Source: JACCZR01 sp035296565 (GTDB taxonomy: Bacteria > Actinomycetota > Thermoleophilia > Solirubrobacterales > Thermoleophilaceae). From it: a DNA stretch of 21,749 bases. Positions 13,896 through 20,172 of the stretch are shown piece by piece; the stretch's first letter is position 1; each line of letters opens with the position of its first letter. Under the pieces are notes generated by a model. The model saw nothing but the letters and a program-made list of their open reading frames with translations. It did no database searches and had not been told where the DNA came from. The stretch covers positions 1 to 21,749 of the forward strand of contig DATHAQ010000020.1 in the NCBI GenBank assembly GCA_035296565.1. Direction: 5' to 3'. The position numbers were made by a program, and so were the translations under genes.

Positions 13896-14504
13896 CTACT
13901 TCTCCGCGGCGCCGATCACGCGCACCGTGTTCTCCCGAGCCGGCCGCCCGCCGATGATCTCCAGCTCCTCCAGAAGCACGAAGAACGGGCGGCTGAAGGG
14001 CGACGAGGCGGTCCGCGCCCGCACCGCGCCCCAGTCGATCTGCTCGCGCACGGCGCGGGCTATCTGCAGCAGGCTCTCGTAACGGATGGCGCGCTCGTCG
14101 AGCGCCATCAGCTTCGTCGTCATGACGTCCTCGATCGAGAGCACGTCGACGTTCATTCCCAGCACGCGCAGACGCTCGCCACGGGCGAAGACCTCATCGT
14201 CAAGGTCCAGGCCGGCGGGGTGGAAGATCAGGTCAACCAGCACGTCGCCGTCCCATGCCTTCAGCAGCCACTCCTCGTGCGGGCGCTCGGGCTTCATGCC
14301 GGCCCCCTCGAGGGCGCCCAGCGCCTGCTCGGCGTGCTCGGGACGCACCATGAGGTCGAGATCGTTGCGGGTCTGAGGGCCTCCGCGGGCCCAGCTGGCG
14401 AGGCTGCCTCCCAGCAGATACGGGACGCGCGCCCCTTCGAGGGCGGCGACCGACCGCTTCAGCGTCGCCTCGAGCTGTTCGGGCGTGGGGTCCAGGTCCG
14501 ACAT
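13896..14504 (-). CDS. MNT-type nucleotidyltransferase family protein
   Basis: ATG at 14504 gives 202 aa. The N-terminal half has YLLGGSLASWARGGPQTRNDLDLMV, the GG(S/T)-x9-13-DxD motif of minimal nucleotidyltransferases (GGS at 32-34; D48 and D50), and VLVDLIFHPAG provides the third acidic strand. The rest is helical. Relatives include AbiEii/DUF1814-like and kanamycin-type nucleotidyltransferases that modify tRNA, proteins or small molecules with NMPs. It heads an operon with the baeRF gene, 3 nt apart, which hints at a tRNA- or ribosome-related target. GGGTAC lies 9 nt before the ATG with no Shine-Dalgarno, suggesting a leaderless transcript. Confidence 0.82.
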   Translation of the reverse strand: MSDLDPTPEQLEATLKRSVAALEGARVPYLLGGSLASWARGGPQTRNDLDLMVRPEHAEQALGALEGAGMKPERPHEEWLLKAWDGDVLVDLIFHPAGLDLDDEVFARGERLRVLGMNVDVLSIEDVMTTKLMALDERAIRYESLLQIARAVREQIDWGAVRARTASSPFSRPFFVLLEELEIIGGRPARENTVRVIGAAEK

Positions 14505-14513
14505 GTCGTTCGC

Positions 14514-14539
14514 GTACCCGCCCCTCCTCGATTCGACTC
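14514..14539 (-). promoter_or_regulatory. SigB-type promoter of the nucleotidyltransferase operon
   Basis: Minus strand GAGT (14539-14536), 16-nt spacer, GGGTAC (14519-14514), then 9 nt to the ATG at 14504. It overlaps the divergent promoter at 14530-14555. Confidence 0.5.
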
Positions 14540-14555
14540 CCGTTCCTGCGGGTAG
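14530..14555 (+). promoter_or_regulatory. SigB-type promoter of the metallophosphoesterase gene
   Basis: GATT (14530-14533), 16-nt spacer, GGGTAG (14550-14555), then 10 nt to the GTG at 14566. Same GATTCG start and spacing as the promoter at 15314. Confidence 0.55.
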
Positions 14556-14565
14556 CGTCCGCGGC

Positions 14566-15315
14566 GTGGAAAGACGCCTGCGCATCGCCGCGGCCGGCGA
14601 CGTCCACTGCAAGCCCGCCGTCCGCGAGCAGGTGACCGACAGCTTCGCGGCCGTGGCGCGGGACGTCGACGCGATCCTCCTGGCAGGCGACCTCACGACC
14701 CACGGAGAGGTCGAGCAGGGACAGGTCCTGGCGGACGCGGTACGCCCGCTGGAACTCCCGGTGGTGGCCGTGCTGGGCAACCACGACCTGCACGCCAACC
14801 GTCCGCACGAGCTGACCGAGGTGCTCGAGGACGCCGACGTCTGCGTGTTGGACCGCTCGTGGACCGTCCTCGACTTCGACGGCTGCGAGCTGGGGATAGC
14901 CGGTGTGAAGGGCTTCGTCGGCGGCTTTCCGGGTTCCCATCTGCCGGACTTCGGCGAGCCGTCCCTGAGGGCGATCTACGCGGAGACGGGCGAGGAGGCC
15001 GCGGCCCTGGACCGGGGCCTGCGGGCCATCGCGAACTGCCCCTACCGGGTGGCGCTGCTGCACTACTCGCCCTCGACGGAGACCCTCGAGGGCGAGCCGC
15101 GGGAGATATGGACCATGCTCGGCACCGACCGCCTTGCGGCGCCGATCCGCGAGCACGAGCCCGACCTGGCGCTGCACGGGCACGCTCACGCGGGCACCTT
15201 CGAAGGCGCGCTGGGTGGCGTGCCCGTGTACAACGTGTCCGTCCCGGTCATGGGCCGGGACTTCTGGGTCTTCGAGCTGAGCGCGCAGCGGCGGCCCGTG
15301 GCGCCCATACGCTGA
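14566..15315 (+). CDS. calcineurin-like metallophosphoesterase
   Basis: The 249-aa protein has all metal-binding blocks of the calcineurin-like family: GDVH (res 11-14), GDLTTHG (41-47), GNHD (71-74), LLHYSP (164-169) and HGHAHAG (204-210). It is cytoplasmic with no signal peptide. An in-frame upstream ATG at 14485 would extend across the promoter region and lacks a ribosome-binding site; GTG at 14566 is preferred because family members begin right at the first strand (LRIAAAGDVH) and because a SigB-like -10 lies 10 nt before it. It is divergent from the nucleotidyltransferase operon. The substrate may be a phosphomonoester, phosphodiester or nucleotide; this is not resolvable. Confidence 0.9.
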   Translation: MERRLRIAAAGDVHCKPAVREQVTDSFAAVARDVDAILLAGDLTTHGEVEQGQVLADAVRPLELPVVAVLGNHDLHANRPHELTEVLEDADVCVLDRSWTVLDFDGCELGIAGVKGFVGGFPGSHLPDFGEPSLRAIYAETGEEAAALDRGLRAIANCPYRVALLHYSPSTETLEGEPREIWTMLGTDRLAAPIREHEPDLALHGHAHAGTFEGALGGVPVYNVSVPVMGRDFWVFELSAQRRPVAPIR

Positions 15316-15339
15316 TTCGGCAAGCGACCACGGGGGTAT
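15314..15339 (+). promoter_or_regulatory. SigB-type promoter of the acidic protein / VOC operon
   Basis: GATT (15314-15317), 16-nt spacer, GGGTAT (15334-15339), then 9 nt to the ATG at 15349. The -10 is a perfect match to the SigB consensus; the -35 overlaps the metallophosphoesterase stop codon. Confidence 0.6.
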
Positions 15340-15348
15340 CCAACGCTC

Positions 15349-15684
15349 ATGGAACGAGAGCCGGAAGAGAGCCTGAGCGAGTTCGCCGAATTCGGCGACG
15401 ATCCGTCGGCGCGCGACGAGGCTGAAGCGGCCGCGAACGAAGCAGCCCACATCGGCGGAGACGTCCCGCCCCAGTCCGAGGACCCCGCCTTCGAGGCCGT
15501 GGAAGAGGGCGGCGGCGGCGAGGCCGAGGGCTTCGAGCAGGCCGAGGAGGAGCTGATCGAGGGCGCCTCGCACGGCGACCCCCAGCCCGATCCAGAGCGG
15601 GCGGCCTTCACGCCGGAGGCGGAATCCGACCTGTCGACCGCTGAGGACGGCGAGGCGGACAGGGAGGAGCCTCAGGACCTCTGA
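15349..15684 (+). CDS. acidic hypothetical protein (111 aa)
   Basis: ATG at 15349 gives 111 residues, strongly acidic and Ala/Gly-rich, with no Cys and no hydrophobic segment. The middle block (DPAFEAVEEGGGGEAEGFEQAEEELIEGASHGD) looks like a defined conserved segment rather than random low complexity. It begins 33 nt after the metallophosphoesterase stop with no Shine-Dalgarno and a consensus SigB -10 GGGTAT 9 nt upstream, so leaderless stress-regulated expression is likely. Its stop TGA overlaps the CTG start of the VOC gene (CTGA). Function unknown. Confidence 0.8.
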   Translation: MEREPEESLSEFAEFGDDPSARDEAEAAANEAAHIGGDVPPQSEDPAFEAVEEGGGGEAEGFEQAEEELIEGASHGDPQPDPERAAFTPEAESDLSTAEDGEADREEPQDL

Positions 15685-16043
15685 CGGTCACCGGCTTCGC
15701 GGAGCTGGCGCTGGAGACCTCGGATGTCGAGGCCCTCGAGCGCTTCTACACCCAGGAGCTGGGCCTCGAGGTCCTCGCCCGCGACGCCCGCGGGGTGTGG
15801 CTGAAGGTCGGCGACTCGGCCCGCCTGGGCCTGTGGACGCCGGGGGAGAAGGACCACGGGGATCGCGGGGGCGCTCACGTGCACTTCGCCATGAGCGTCC
15901 CTCCAGAGCGCCTCGACGCCCTCGCCGAGCGCCTGGGGGACGCCGCCAAGGGGCCCGTGGAGCACGAGGGCGGTGACCGCTCGCTCTACGTGAGCGACCC
16001 CGAGGGCAACGTCGTCGAGGTCTGGGACTTCTACGAGCGGTGA
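15681..16043 (+). CDS. VOC/glyoxalase-family protein with CTG start
   Basis: The 120-aa frame from CTG at 15681 has the complete beta-alpha-beta-beta-beta pairs of the vicinal-oxygen-chelate fold: FAELALETSDVEALERFYTQELGLEV, VWLKVGDSARLGLW, then the second module AHVHFAMSVPPERLDALAERL and SLYVSDPEGNVVEVWDF. The putative metal ligands are H in HVHF and E in VVEVWDF. No ATG, GTG or TTG exists between the in-frame TGA at 15642 and the internal GTG at 15795, which would delete the first strand and helix, so CTG overlapping the upstream TGA (CTGA) is the only start consistent with the fold. AGGGAGGAG lies 11 nt upstream. Ligand unknown (dioxygenase, glyoxalase or fosfomycin-resistance-type relatives). 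It overlaps the convergent MpsC gene by 13 nt. Confidence 0.85.
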   Translation: MTVTGFAELALETSDVEALERFYTQELGLEVLARDARGVWLKVGDSARLGLWTPGEKDHGDRGGAHVHFAMSVPPERLDALAERLGDAAKGPVEHEGGDRSLYVSDPEGNVVEVWDFYER

Positions 16044-16405
16044 GAGCCCGCCTGGGACTCGAGCACGAAGATCTCGAAGGCCATGTCCGGGTTGAAGGTG
16101 ACCTGGCTGTGGTAGGTCAGGACCCGGCGGCCCAAGGCATCCTCGACGATCGACTTGAAGCGGTTGCTCTCGGCCGCCTGGTAGGTGAGCCGGACCTCCC
16201 GAATCAGTGCCTCCTTGCCGTCGTCGAGCAGCGTCTTCTCGACCGTGGTGAGGATGTCCTCCAACACCACTAGGACCACGTCGTCGTTGAGGTATGACTT
16301 GGCCTTCGTCGGGCCGCGGCCGTAGGTCTCCCTGAGCAGCTGCACGATCCCGTTGGAGACGGTGGCGAGGGGGCTCCCCCCGCGTGTTTGGTCGGAGACG
16401 CTCAC
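16031..16405 (-). CDS. MpsC/DUF2294 family protein
   Basis: The 124-aa protein reads as a single domain of the DUF2294 family (renamed MpsC after the staphylococcal MpsABC membrane-potential-generating system): LRETYGRGPTKAKSYLNDDVVLVVLEDILTTVEKTLLDD and the YHSQVTFNPDMAFEIFVLE end are typical. It is soluble and has no membrane segment. GTG at 16405 follows the zinc-ribbon gene stop by 12 nt, so the two are likely co-transcribed. MpsA and MpsB are not in the window, so the MpsC role is by family only. Its 3' end overlaps the VOC gene on the other strand. Confidence 0.8.
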   Translation of the reverse strand: MSVSDQTRGGSPLATVSNGIVQLLRETYGRGPTKAKSYLNDDVVLVVLEDILTTVEKTLLDDGKEALIREVRLTYQAAESNRFKSIVEDALGRRVLTYHSQVTFNPDMAFEIFVLESQAGSHRS

Positions 16406-16417
16406 CAGGTGATGAGC

Positions 16418-16912
16418 CTAAACGGTTTCGCCGGCCTTCCGGCGCGCCTTCTTCCAGCTGCCGTAGGCCGCGAAGACCGCCCCGAGCGACGGAAGGCCCC
16501 CTCGCGTGGCCGCCTGTTGCTGGTAGTCCACCATGAGCAGCCGTTCCGGCCGGGTGCCCAGGCCCTCGGCCACGTCGCGGATGGCCGCGCGGACCTCGTC
16601 GGCGCTCGCCAGGCCGCTGTCGTCGCGCCTTGCCTCCTGGGCGAACACCCCTGCGGCCGTGCCTCGGGCGCCGGGCTCGGTAGTGGGCGCGCTGCGGCCT
16701 CGGCCGGACCCGATCAGCAGCCGGCAGTGGGGGCAGCGCGTCGCCCGGGAAGGCCAGCCGGGCCGGGCGTCGGCCGCGACCTGGAGCTGGCAGTGGGGGC
16801 AGTAGGCCCCGCCGGAGTTCAGAGCGTCTCCGCCGGTCGTCCCGCTCCGGAGTCCGGAGAGGTCCGGCCGGCGGATCCGCCACCAGCCCTTACCCCGGAC
16901 GGGTCCTGGCAA
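16418..16912 (-). CDS. zinc-ribbon protein with homing-endonuclease-associated-repeat-like C-terminus
   Basis: The 164-aa protein from TTG at 16912 has two CPHC knuckles (C38/C41 and C60/C63), a four-cysteine zinc ribbon, then a Gly/Ser linker, and a C-terminal block (DEVRAAIRDVAEGLGTRPERLLMVDYQQQAATRGGLPSLGAVFAAYGSWKKARRKAG) that follows the pattern of the HNH-repeat (homing-endonuclease-associated) helical domain (lG.rP...Y, lPs, fGsW..A...AG). The combination suggests a DNA-binding protein rather than a nuclease, as no HNH motif is present. The start is uncertain: no good RBS and the first 30 residues look unconserved. Likely in an operon with the MpsC gene. Confidence 0.7.
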   Translation of the reverse strand: MPGPVRGKGWWRIRRPDLSGLRSGTTGGDALNSGGAYCPHCQLQVAADARPGWPSRATRCPHCRLLIGSGRGRSAPTTEPGARGTAAGVFAQEARRDDSGLASADEVRAAIRDVAEGLGTRPERLLMVDYQQQAATRGGLPSLGAVFAAYGSWKKARRKAGETV

Positions 16913-17030
16913 TCGGGCTCCGGCCGCGCCCGCGGCGCGCAGCGGACCGCCGTCTGATGCACCCGCATCACCTCGAACAAGATACGCCGCTGGCGAATCC
17001 GGCCCCGCTCCGTCGAGAAAACTCTGGCCT

Positions 17031-17057
17031 GGCTGGCGGCGGTCGGCGCCGCCAGCC
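17031..17057 (-). terminator. probable intrinsic terminator of the two-TM protein gene
   Basis: A perfect 11-bp inverted repeat GGCTGGCGGCG / CGCCGCCAGCC with a 5-nt loop lies 20 nt beyond the minus-strand stop at 17077. On the minus strand a TTTT run follows after 9 nt, so the U-tract is weak. Confidence 0.5.
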
Positions 17058-17076
17058 GCGCGGACCTCGGAAGCCC

Positions 17077-17898
17077 CTAGGGCTGAGCCGGCGCCGACTT
17101 GGGCGCCGTGGGGGCGCCTTGCTGCTGCGGCGTGGACTGCTTGTCGGTCTCCGTCGTCTTCTGCTTCTGGGTCTCGCTCGGGTCCTTGTTCTCGTCGCTC
17201 TTGCCCGAGGGCTGCTCATTCTGGTCGGAGGGCTGGTCCTGCTGTTGCTGGGAGCCCTCCGTGTCCTGCGATCCGGTGTCGCTGTCCTGGGTCGAGCTGC
17301 GGTCGCCGCCGAAGAGGGTCGTGCCTCCGCTGGACTTGCCGACCGACTCGCCCGCGATCAGCTCGGGAACGGTCAGGATCGCCGCTCCGATCAGGAACGC
17401 CAGCGCCGCCGTGGCGGCAACCACCTTGACCGGGAAGCGGCGTCCGGGCTTCGCCGAGCTGCCGTTGGCGCCGGCCTTGTGGTAGCTGACGGGCGCCTCT
17501 CGGGTCGGCCGGGCGTCGCTGGGCCGGGTATCGCCGTCCTCGTCGTGAAGCGGCGGAGGCCGCTCCTCGGAGAAGGGCTTGGCCGCCTCGGTGTCCGTGG
17601 CCGGGACGGTCACCGCCGACCGCGTCTGCTGCGCCGGCGCACCGGCGCCGGCGCCTTCGGGCAGGACCGCCGCCCGGTCCGCGGTGACCCGGCTGGTGAT
17701 CGCCTGGGTGGGCTTGTGGAGCAGCTCGGAGATGACCGAAACCACGACAGGGGTGACTGCCGCGGCGGGTGCCGTGCCGCCCTTCCAGAACTGCGAGACG
17801 ATGATCGCCGCCACGGCCGACGAGATGCTCGCGATGGCGAGCGTCTGAACCGAGAGCTTGCGATCCGCCTCGCGCGCTTGGCGCGTTTGCGAGGCCAT
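17077..17898 (-). CDS. two-transmembrane protein with Gln/Ser/Asp-rich tail
   Basis: The 273-aa protein has hydrophobic helices at about res 17-37 (VQTLAIASISSAVAAIIVSQF) and 157-178 (VKVVAATAALAFLIGAAILTV), separated by a 115-residue hydrophilic linker rich in Pro, Asp and Ala, and a C-terminal region (185-273) dominated by Gln, Ser, Asp, Thr and Lys with repeats such as SQQQQDQPSDQNEQPSG. A possible third hydrophobic stretch is at 45-60. No domain is recognised; it looks like a membrane-anchored disordered protein, perhaps cell-envelope related. The ATG at 17898 is 6 nt after a TACGGT -10 with CTGACG 17 nt upstream, so it appears leaderless from a housekeeping-type promoter. Confidence 0.8.
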   Translation of the reverse strand: MASQTRQAREADRKLSVQTLAIASISSAVAAIIVSQFWKGGTAPAAAVTPVVVSVISELLHKPTQAITSRVTADRAAVLPEGAGAGAPAQQTRSAVTVPATDTEAAKPFSEERPPPLHDEDGDTRPSDARPTREAPVSYHKAGANGSSAKPGRRFPVKVVAATAALAFLIGAAILTVPELIAGESVGKSSGGTTLFGGDRSSTQDSDTGSQDTEGSQQQQDQPSDQNEQPSGKSDENKDPSETQKQKTTETDKQSTPQQQGAPTAPKSAPAQP

Positions 17899-17904
17899 GG
17901 CCCC

Positions 17905-17933
17905 ACCGTAGCGAGATCGTGGGCGAGCGTCAG
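17905..17933 (-). promoter_or_regulatory. housekeeping-type (SigA) leaderless promoter
   Basis: Minus strand CTGACG (17933-17928), 17-nt spacer, TACGGT (17910-17905), then 6 nt to the ATG at 17898. The -35 matches TTGACA at four of six positions and the -10 fits TAnnnT at the position expected for leaderless initiation. Confidence 0.55.
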
Positions 17934-18012
17934 GTTGCCGCCGCGACGATGCCCGACCAGCTCGACAGCCGCTGGTGCAGATGGGCCATCGCTCGGGATA
18001 GCTTCCCTTGCG

Positions 18013-18159
18013 GTGGCCGCCACCGAAACGGAGTTCGTCGTGGTCGGAGCCGGGTTGGCCGGGCTGACGGCGGCGCGCGAGATCGCCGCGGCCGGCTTCG
18101 TAGCTGGTGCCGTCCGCTCGGGCGAGGACGCCGCGCGCGAGGTGTTGGGCGCGGCGTAG
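18013..18159 (+). pseudogene. vestigial flavin amine oxidase: N-terminal FAD motif fused to C-terminal end
   Basis: GTG at 18013 opens a 48-codon frame. Residues 6-25 read EFVVVGAGLAGLTAAREIAA, the N-terminal GxGxxG FAD-binding strand of monoamine-oxidase-like flavoenzymes, which are about 450 aa long. Directly after GFVAG comes AVRSGEDAAREVLGAA, the usual C-terminal end of the same family (GAVRSGExAAxEVL). The roughly 400 residues normally between are absent while the reading frame is kept, so this looks like an in-frame deletion relic. The stop TAG is 3 nt before the GTG of the GH13 gene, so the short frame may still be translated and coupled to it. Alternatively it is noise at low length, but both end motifs match in the right order. 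Confidence 0.65.
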
Positions 18160-18162
18160 CAC

Positions 18163-19542
18163 GTGGTCGCCTACCAGATCTACGTCCGCTCCTTCCAGGA
18201 CTCCGACGGCGACGGGATCGGCGACCTGCGCGGCGTGGGTTCTCGGCTCGACCACCTGGCCGCGCTGGGCGTCGGCGCCCTCTGGCTGTCGCCGATACAC
18301 CCCTCCCCGATGCACGACTTCGGCTACGACGTCTCCGACTACACGGCCGTCGACCCGGTGTTCGGCACGCTCGGCGACTTCGACGCCCTCGTCGAGGCTG
18401 CCCACGACCGGGGGCTGAAGGTCCTAATGGACCTCGTCCCCTGCCACACGTCTGTCGAGCACCCCTGGTTCACCGAGCGGCCTGACTTCTACGTGTGGGC
18501 GGACGAGCCCAACAACTGGCGCTCGGCGTTCGGCGGCCCGGCCTGGAGCCGGCACGGGGAACACTGGTACCTGCACTCCTTCTACCCCGAGCAGGCCGAC
18601 CTCGACTGGCGCAACATCGAGGTGGTGCACGCGATGCAGGAGGTGATCCGCTTCTGGCTCGCGCGCGGGGTTGACGGCTACCGCGTGGACGCCATCGACA
18701 GGTTGCTGAAGGATCCCGAGCTGCGCGACGACCCGCCGGCGACCGCGCCCTTCGGGCTACCCGTTCCCGAGGACAGTGCCGCGCTCGCGCTCACCCACTC
18801 GCGCAACGCGCCGGACATCGGCACCGCCCTCGCCGCAATCCGCGAAGCGGCCGGCGACGCGCTGCTGGTGGGGGAGGTGTACCTGCCCTCGCCGCTGCTG
18901 AAGCCGTACCTCGAGCACCTCGACGCGCTCTTCTCCTTCGAGCTGCTTCATGCGCGCTGGGACGCTTCCGAGCTGGGCGCGGCGATCGCCGGCATGCCCG
19001 ATGGCCGCGCGGCGTGGGTGCTGTCCAATCACGACTTCGGCCGGCTGGCCACCCGCTTCGGGCACCACAACGCGGGGGCGGCGGCGCTGCTGCTCCTCAC
19101 CCTGCCCGGCCTGTCCTTTCTCTATCAGGGCGACGAGATCGGGCTGGGGGAGGGGCCCGGGGGACGCCACGACCGCGCCGGGCGCGACCGCTACCGCCAC
19201 CCGATGCAGTGGGACGCGACGCCCCGGGGCGGCTTCACCACCGGTACGCCGTGGTTGCCGCTGGTGGACCCCGCTGAGCGCAACGTCGCCGCCGGCAGCC
19301 CCACCCTCCGCCTGGTGCGAGATCTGATCGCGTTGCGTCCGCGCCTGGGTGACGAGCTGGAGCTGGTGGAGGCGGAGGGAGGGCTGCTGCTCCTCGGCCG
19401 GGGGGAGCACCTGATCGCGGTCAACACAGGCGACACGCCGCTGCCGCTGCGCGGCGCCGGCGACCCCGTGCTCGAGTCCGAGCCCGGAGCCGCCGCGGGC
19501 GGCCGTCTGGCCGCGCACGCCGGCGCGGTGGTGAAGCGCTGA
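18163..19542 (+). CDS. GH13 alpha-glucosidase / alpha-amylase-family glycosidase
   Basis: The 459-aa protein is a GH13 TIM-barrel enzyme. It begins at strand 1 (VAYQIYVRSFQDSDGDGIGDLRGV), has region I LMDLVPCHTS (res 88-97, with Cys where NH is usual), region II GVDGYRVDAID with nucleophile D176, region III LVGEVY with acid/base E238, and region IV SNHD with D291. It then has LSFLYQGDEIGLGEG and YRHPMQWDATPRGGFTTGTPWLPL, typical of oligo-1,6-glucosidase/alpha-glucosidase/trehalose-related members, and a short C-terminal beta domain. All three catalytic acids are present, so it should be active on alpha-glucosides. GTG at 18163 starts 3 nt after the amine-oxidase relic stop; members usually have about 10 extra residues (WWRDAV) before strand 1, so the N-terminus is minimal. 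The solute-binding protein at 20966 may supply a substrate. Confidence 0.9.
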   Translation: MVAYQIYVRSFQDSDGDGIGDLRGVGSRLDHLAALGVGALWLSPIHPSPMHDFGYDVSDYTAVDPVFGTLGDFDALVEAAHDRGLKVLMDLVPCHTSVEHPWFTERPDFYVWADEPNNWRSAFGGPAWSRHGEHWYLHSFYPEQADLDWRNIEVVHAMQEVIRFWLARGVDGYRVDAIDRLLKDPELRDDPPATAPFGLPVPEDSAALALTHSRNAPDIGTALAAIREAAGDALLVGEVYLPSPLLKPYLEHLDALFSFELLHARWDASELGAAIAGMPDGRAAWVLSNHDFGRLATRFGHHNAGAAALLLLTLPGLSFLYQGDEIGLGEGPGGRHDRAGRDRYRHPMQWDATPRGGFTTGTPWLPLVDPAERNVAAGSPTLRLVRDLIALRPRLGDELELVEAEGGLLLLGRGEHLIAVNTGDTPLPLRGAGDPVLESEPGAAAGGRLAAHAGAVVKR

Positions 19543-19548
19543 GGAGGG

Positions 19549-20172
19549 CTAGCTCTTGACGTACGGCTTGACGGCCTGGAGCACCTGCGGCTCCTTGAGC
19601 GCCTTGTCGAAGGCGGCCTCGGTGATCGGCTGCCCGTTGAGCTCGCGGATGGCCGCGGCGTGCCGGGCCTCGACCTGCACGATCGATCCGGCCGAGCCGA
19701 GCACCGCCTTGCTCTTGATGTTCGGCGCAGCTCCGTTGAGGGCGCCCACGCCGAGGTCCTCGAACGTCTGGGCCGTCTTGAGAAACGCCGCCTGACTCGC
19801 GAACGCGCCGCCGAAGTCGACCCCTGGCGGCTTGACCGGCGTGCCGCCCAGGCCCTTGATGGCCTCGGCCAGGGCGTCCACGTGCTCGGCCTCGTTTGCC
19901 TGCAGGGTCTTGGCGACCTCCATCGCGTCTCCGGCGAGGCCCTTGACGTCCTTGAGCGCCTGCTCGTAGAAAGTGGACTCGAGGTACTCGAGGGTCAGGG
20001 CGAAGTTCAGGATGTCGACGTCGCCGCCGCCTTCCTGGGCCAGCGCCTCCGAGACGAACGGAGCGACCGCCGATACGCCGTAGACCGTGCCCGCGGCGAC
20101 CGCGCCCCTGACCACGAACGACTGGCGGGTCATGCCCTGCACGTCGATGCTGCCGAGCTCGGGGCTCTTCAT
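19549..20172 (-). CDS. exported ferritin-like domain protein
   Basis: The 207-aa protein has an N-terminal signal-like segment (RQSFVVRGAVAAGTVYGVSAVAPFVSEALAQ, res 16-46) and then two pairs of helices of the Ferritin_2/DUF4439 type: DILNFALTLEYLESTFYEQAL, LQANEAEHVDALAEAIKGLGG, the FLKTAQTFEDLGVGALNG helix, and IVQVEARHAAAIRELNG. The acidic and His residues E62, E66, E94, H97, E148 and E172/H175-type positions are consistent with a di-iron or iron-storage centre outside the cytoplasm. The ATG overlaps the previous gene's stop (ATGA at 20172-20169), so the two genes are co-translated. The TAT-type motif is imperfect (RQ rather than RR). Confidence 0.86.
   Translation of the reverse strand: MKSPELGSIDVQGMTRQSFVVRGAVAAGTVYGVSAVAPFVSEALAQEGGGDVDILNFALTLEYLESTFYEQALKDVKGLAGDAMEVAKTLQANEAEHVDALAEAIKGLGGTPVKPPGVDFGGAFASQAAFLKTAQTFEDLGVGALNGAAPNIKSKAVLGSAGSIVQVEARHAAAIRELNGQPITEAAFDKALKEPQVLQAVKPYVKS

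Noticed and set aside
14485..14565. Upstream ATG start for the metallophosphoesterase
   Set aside because: The extension covers the divergent promoter region, lacks a ribosome-binding site, and adds residues not seen in the fold.
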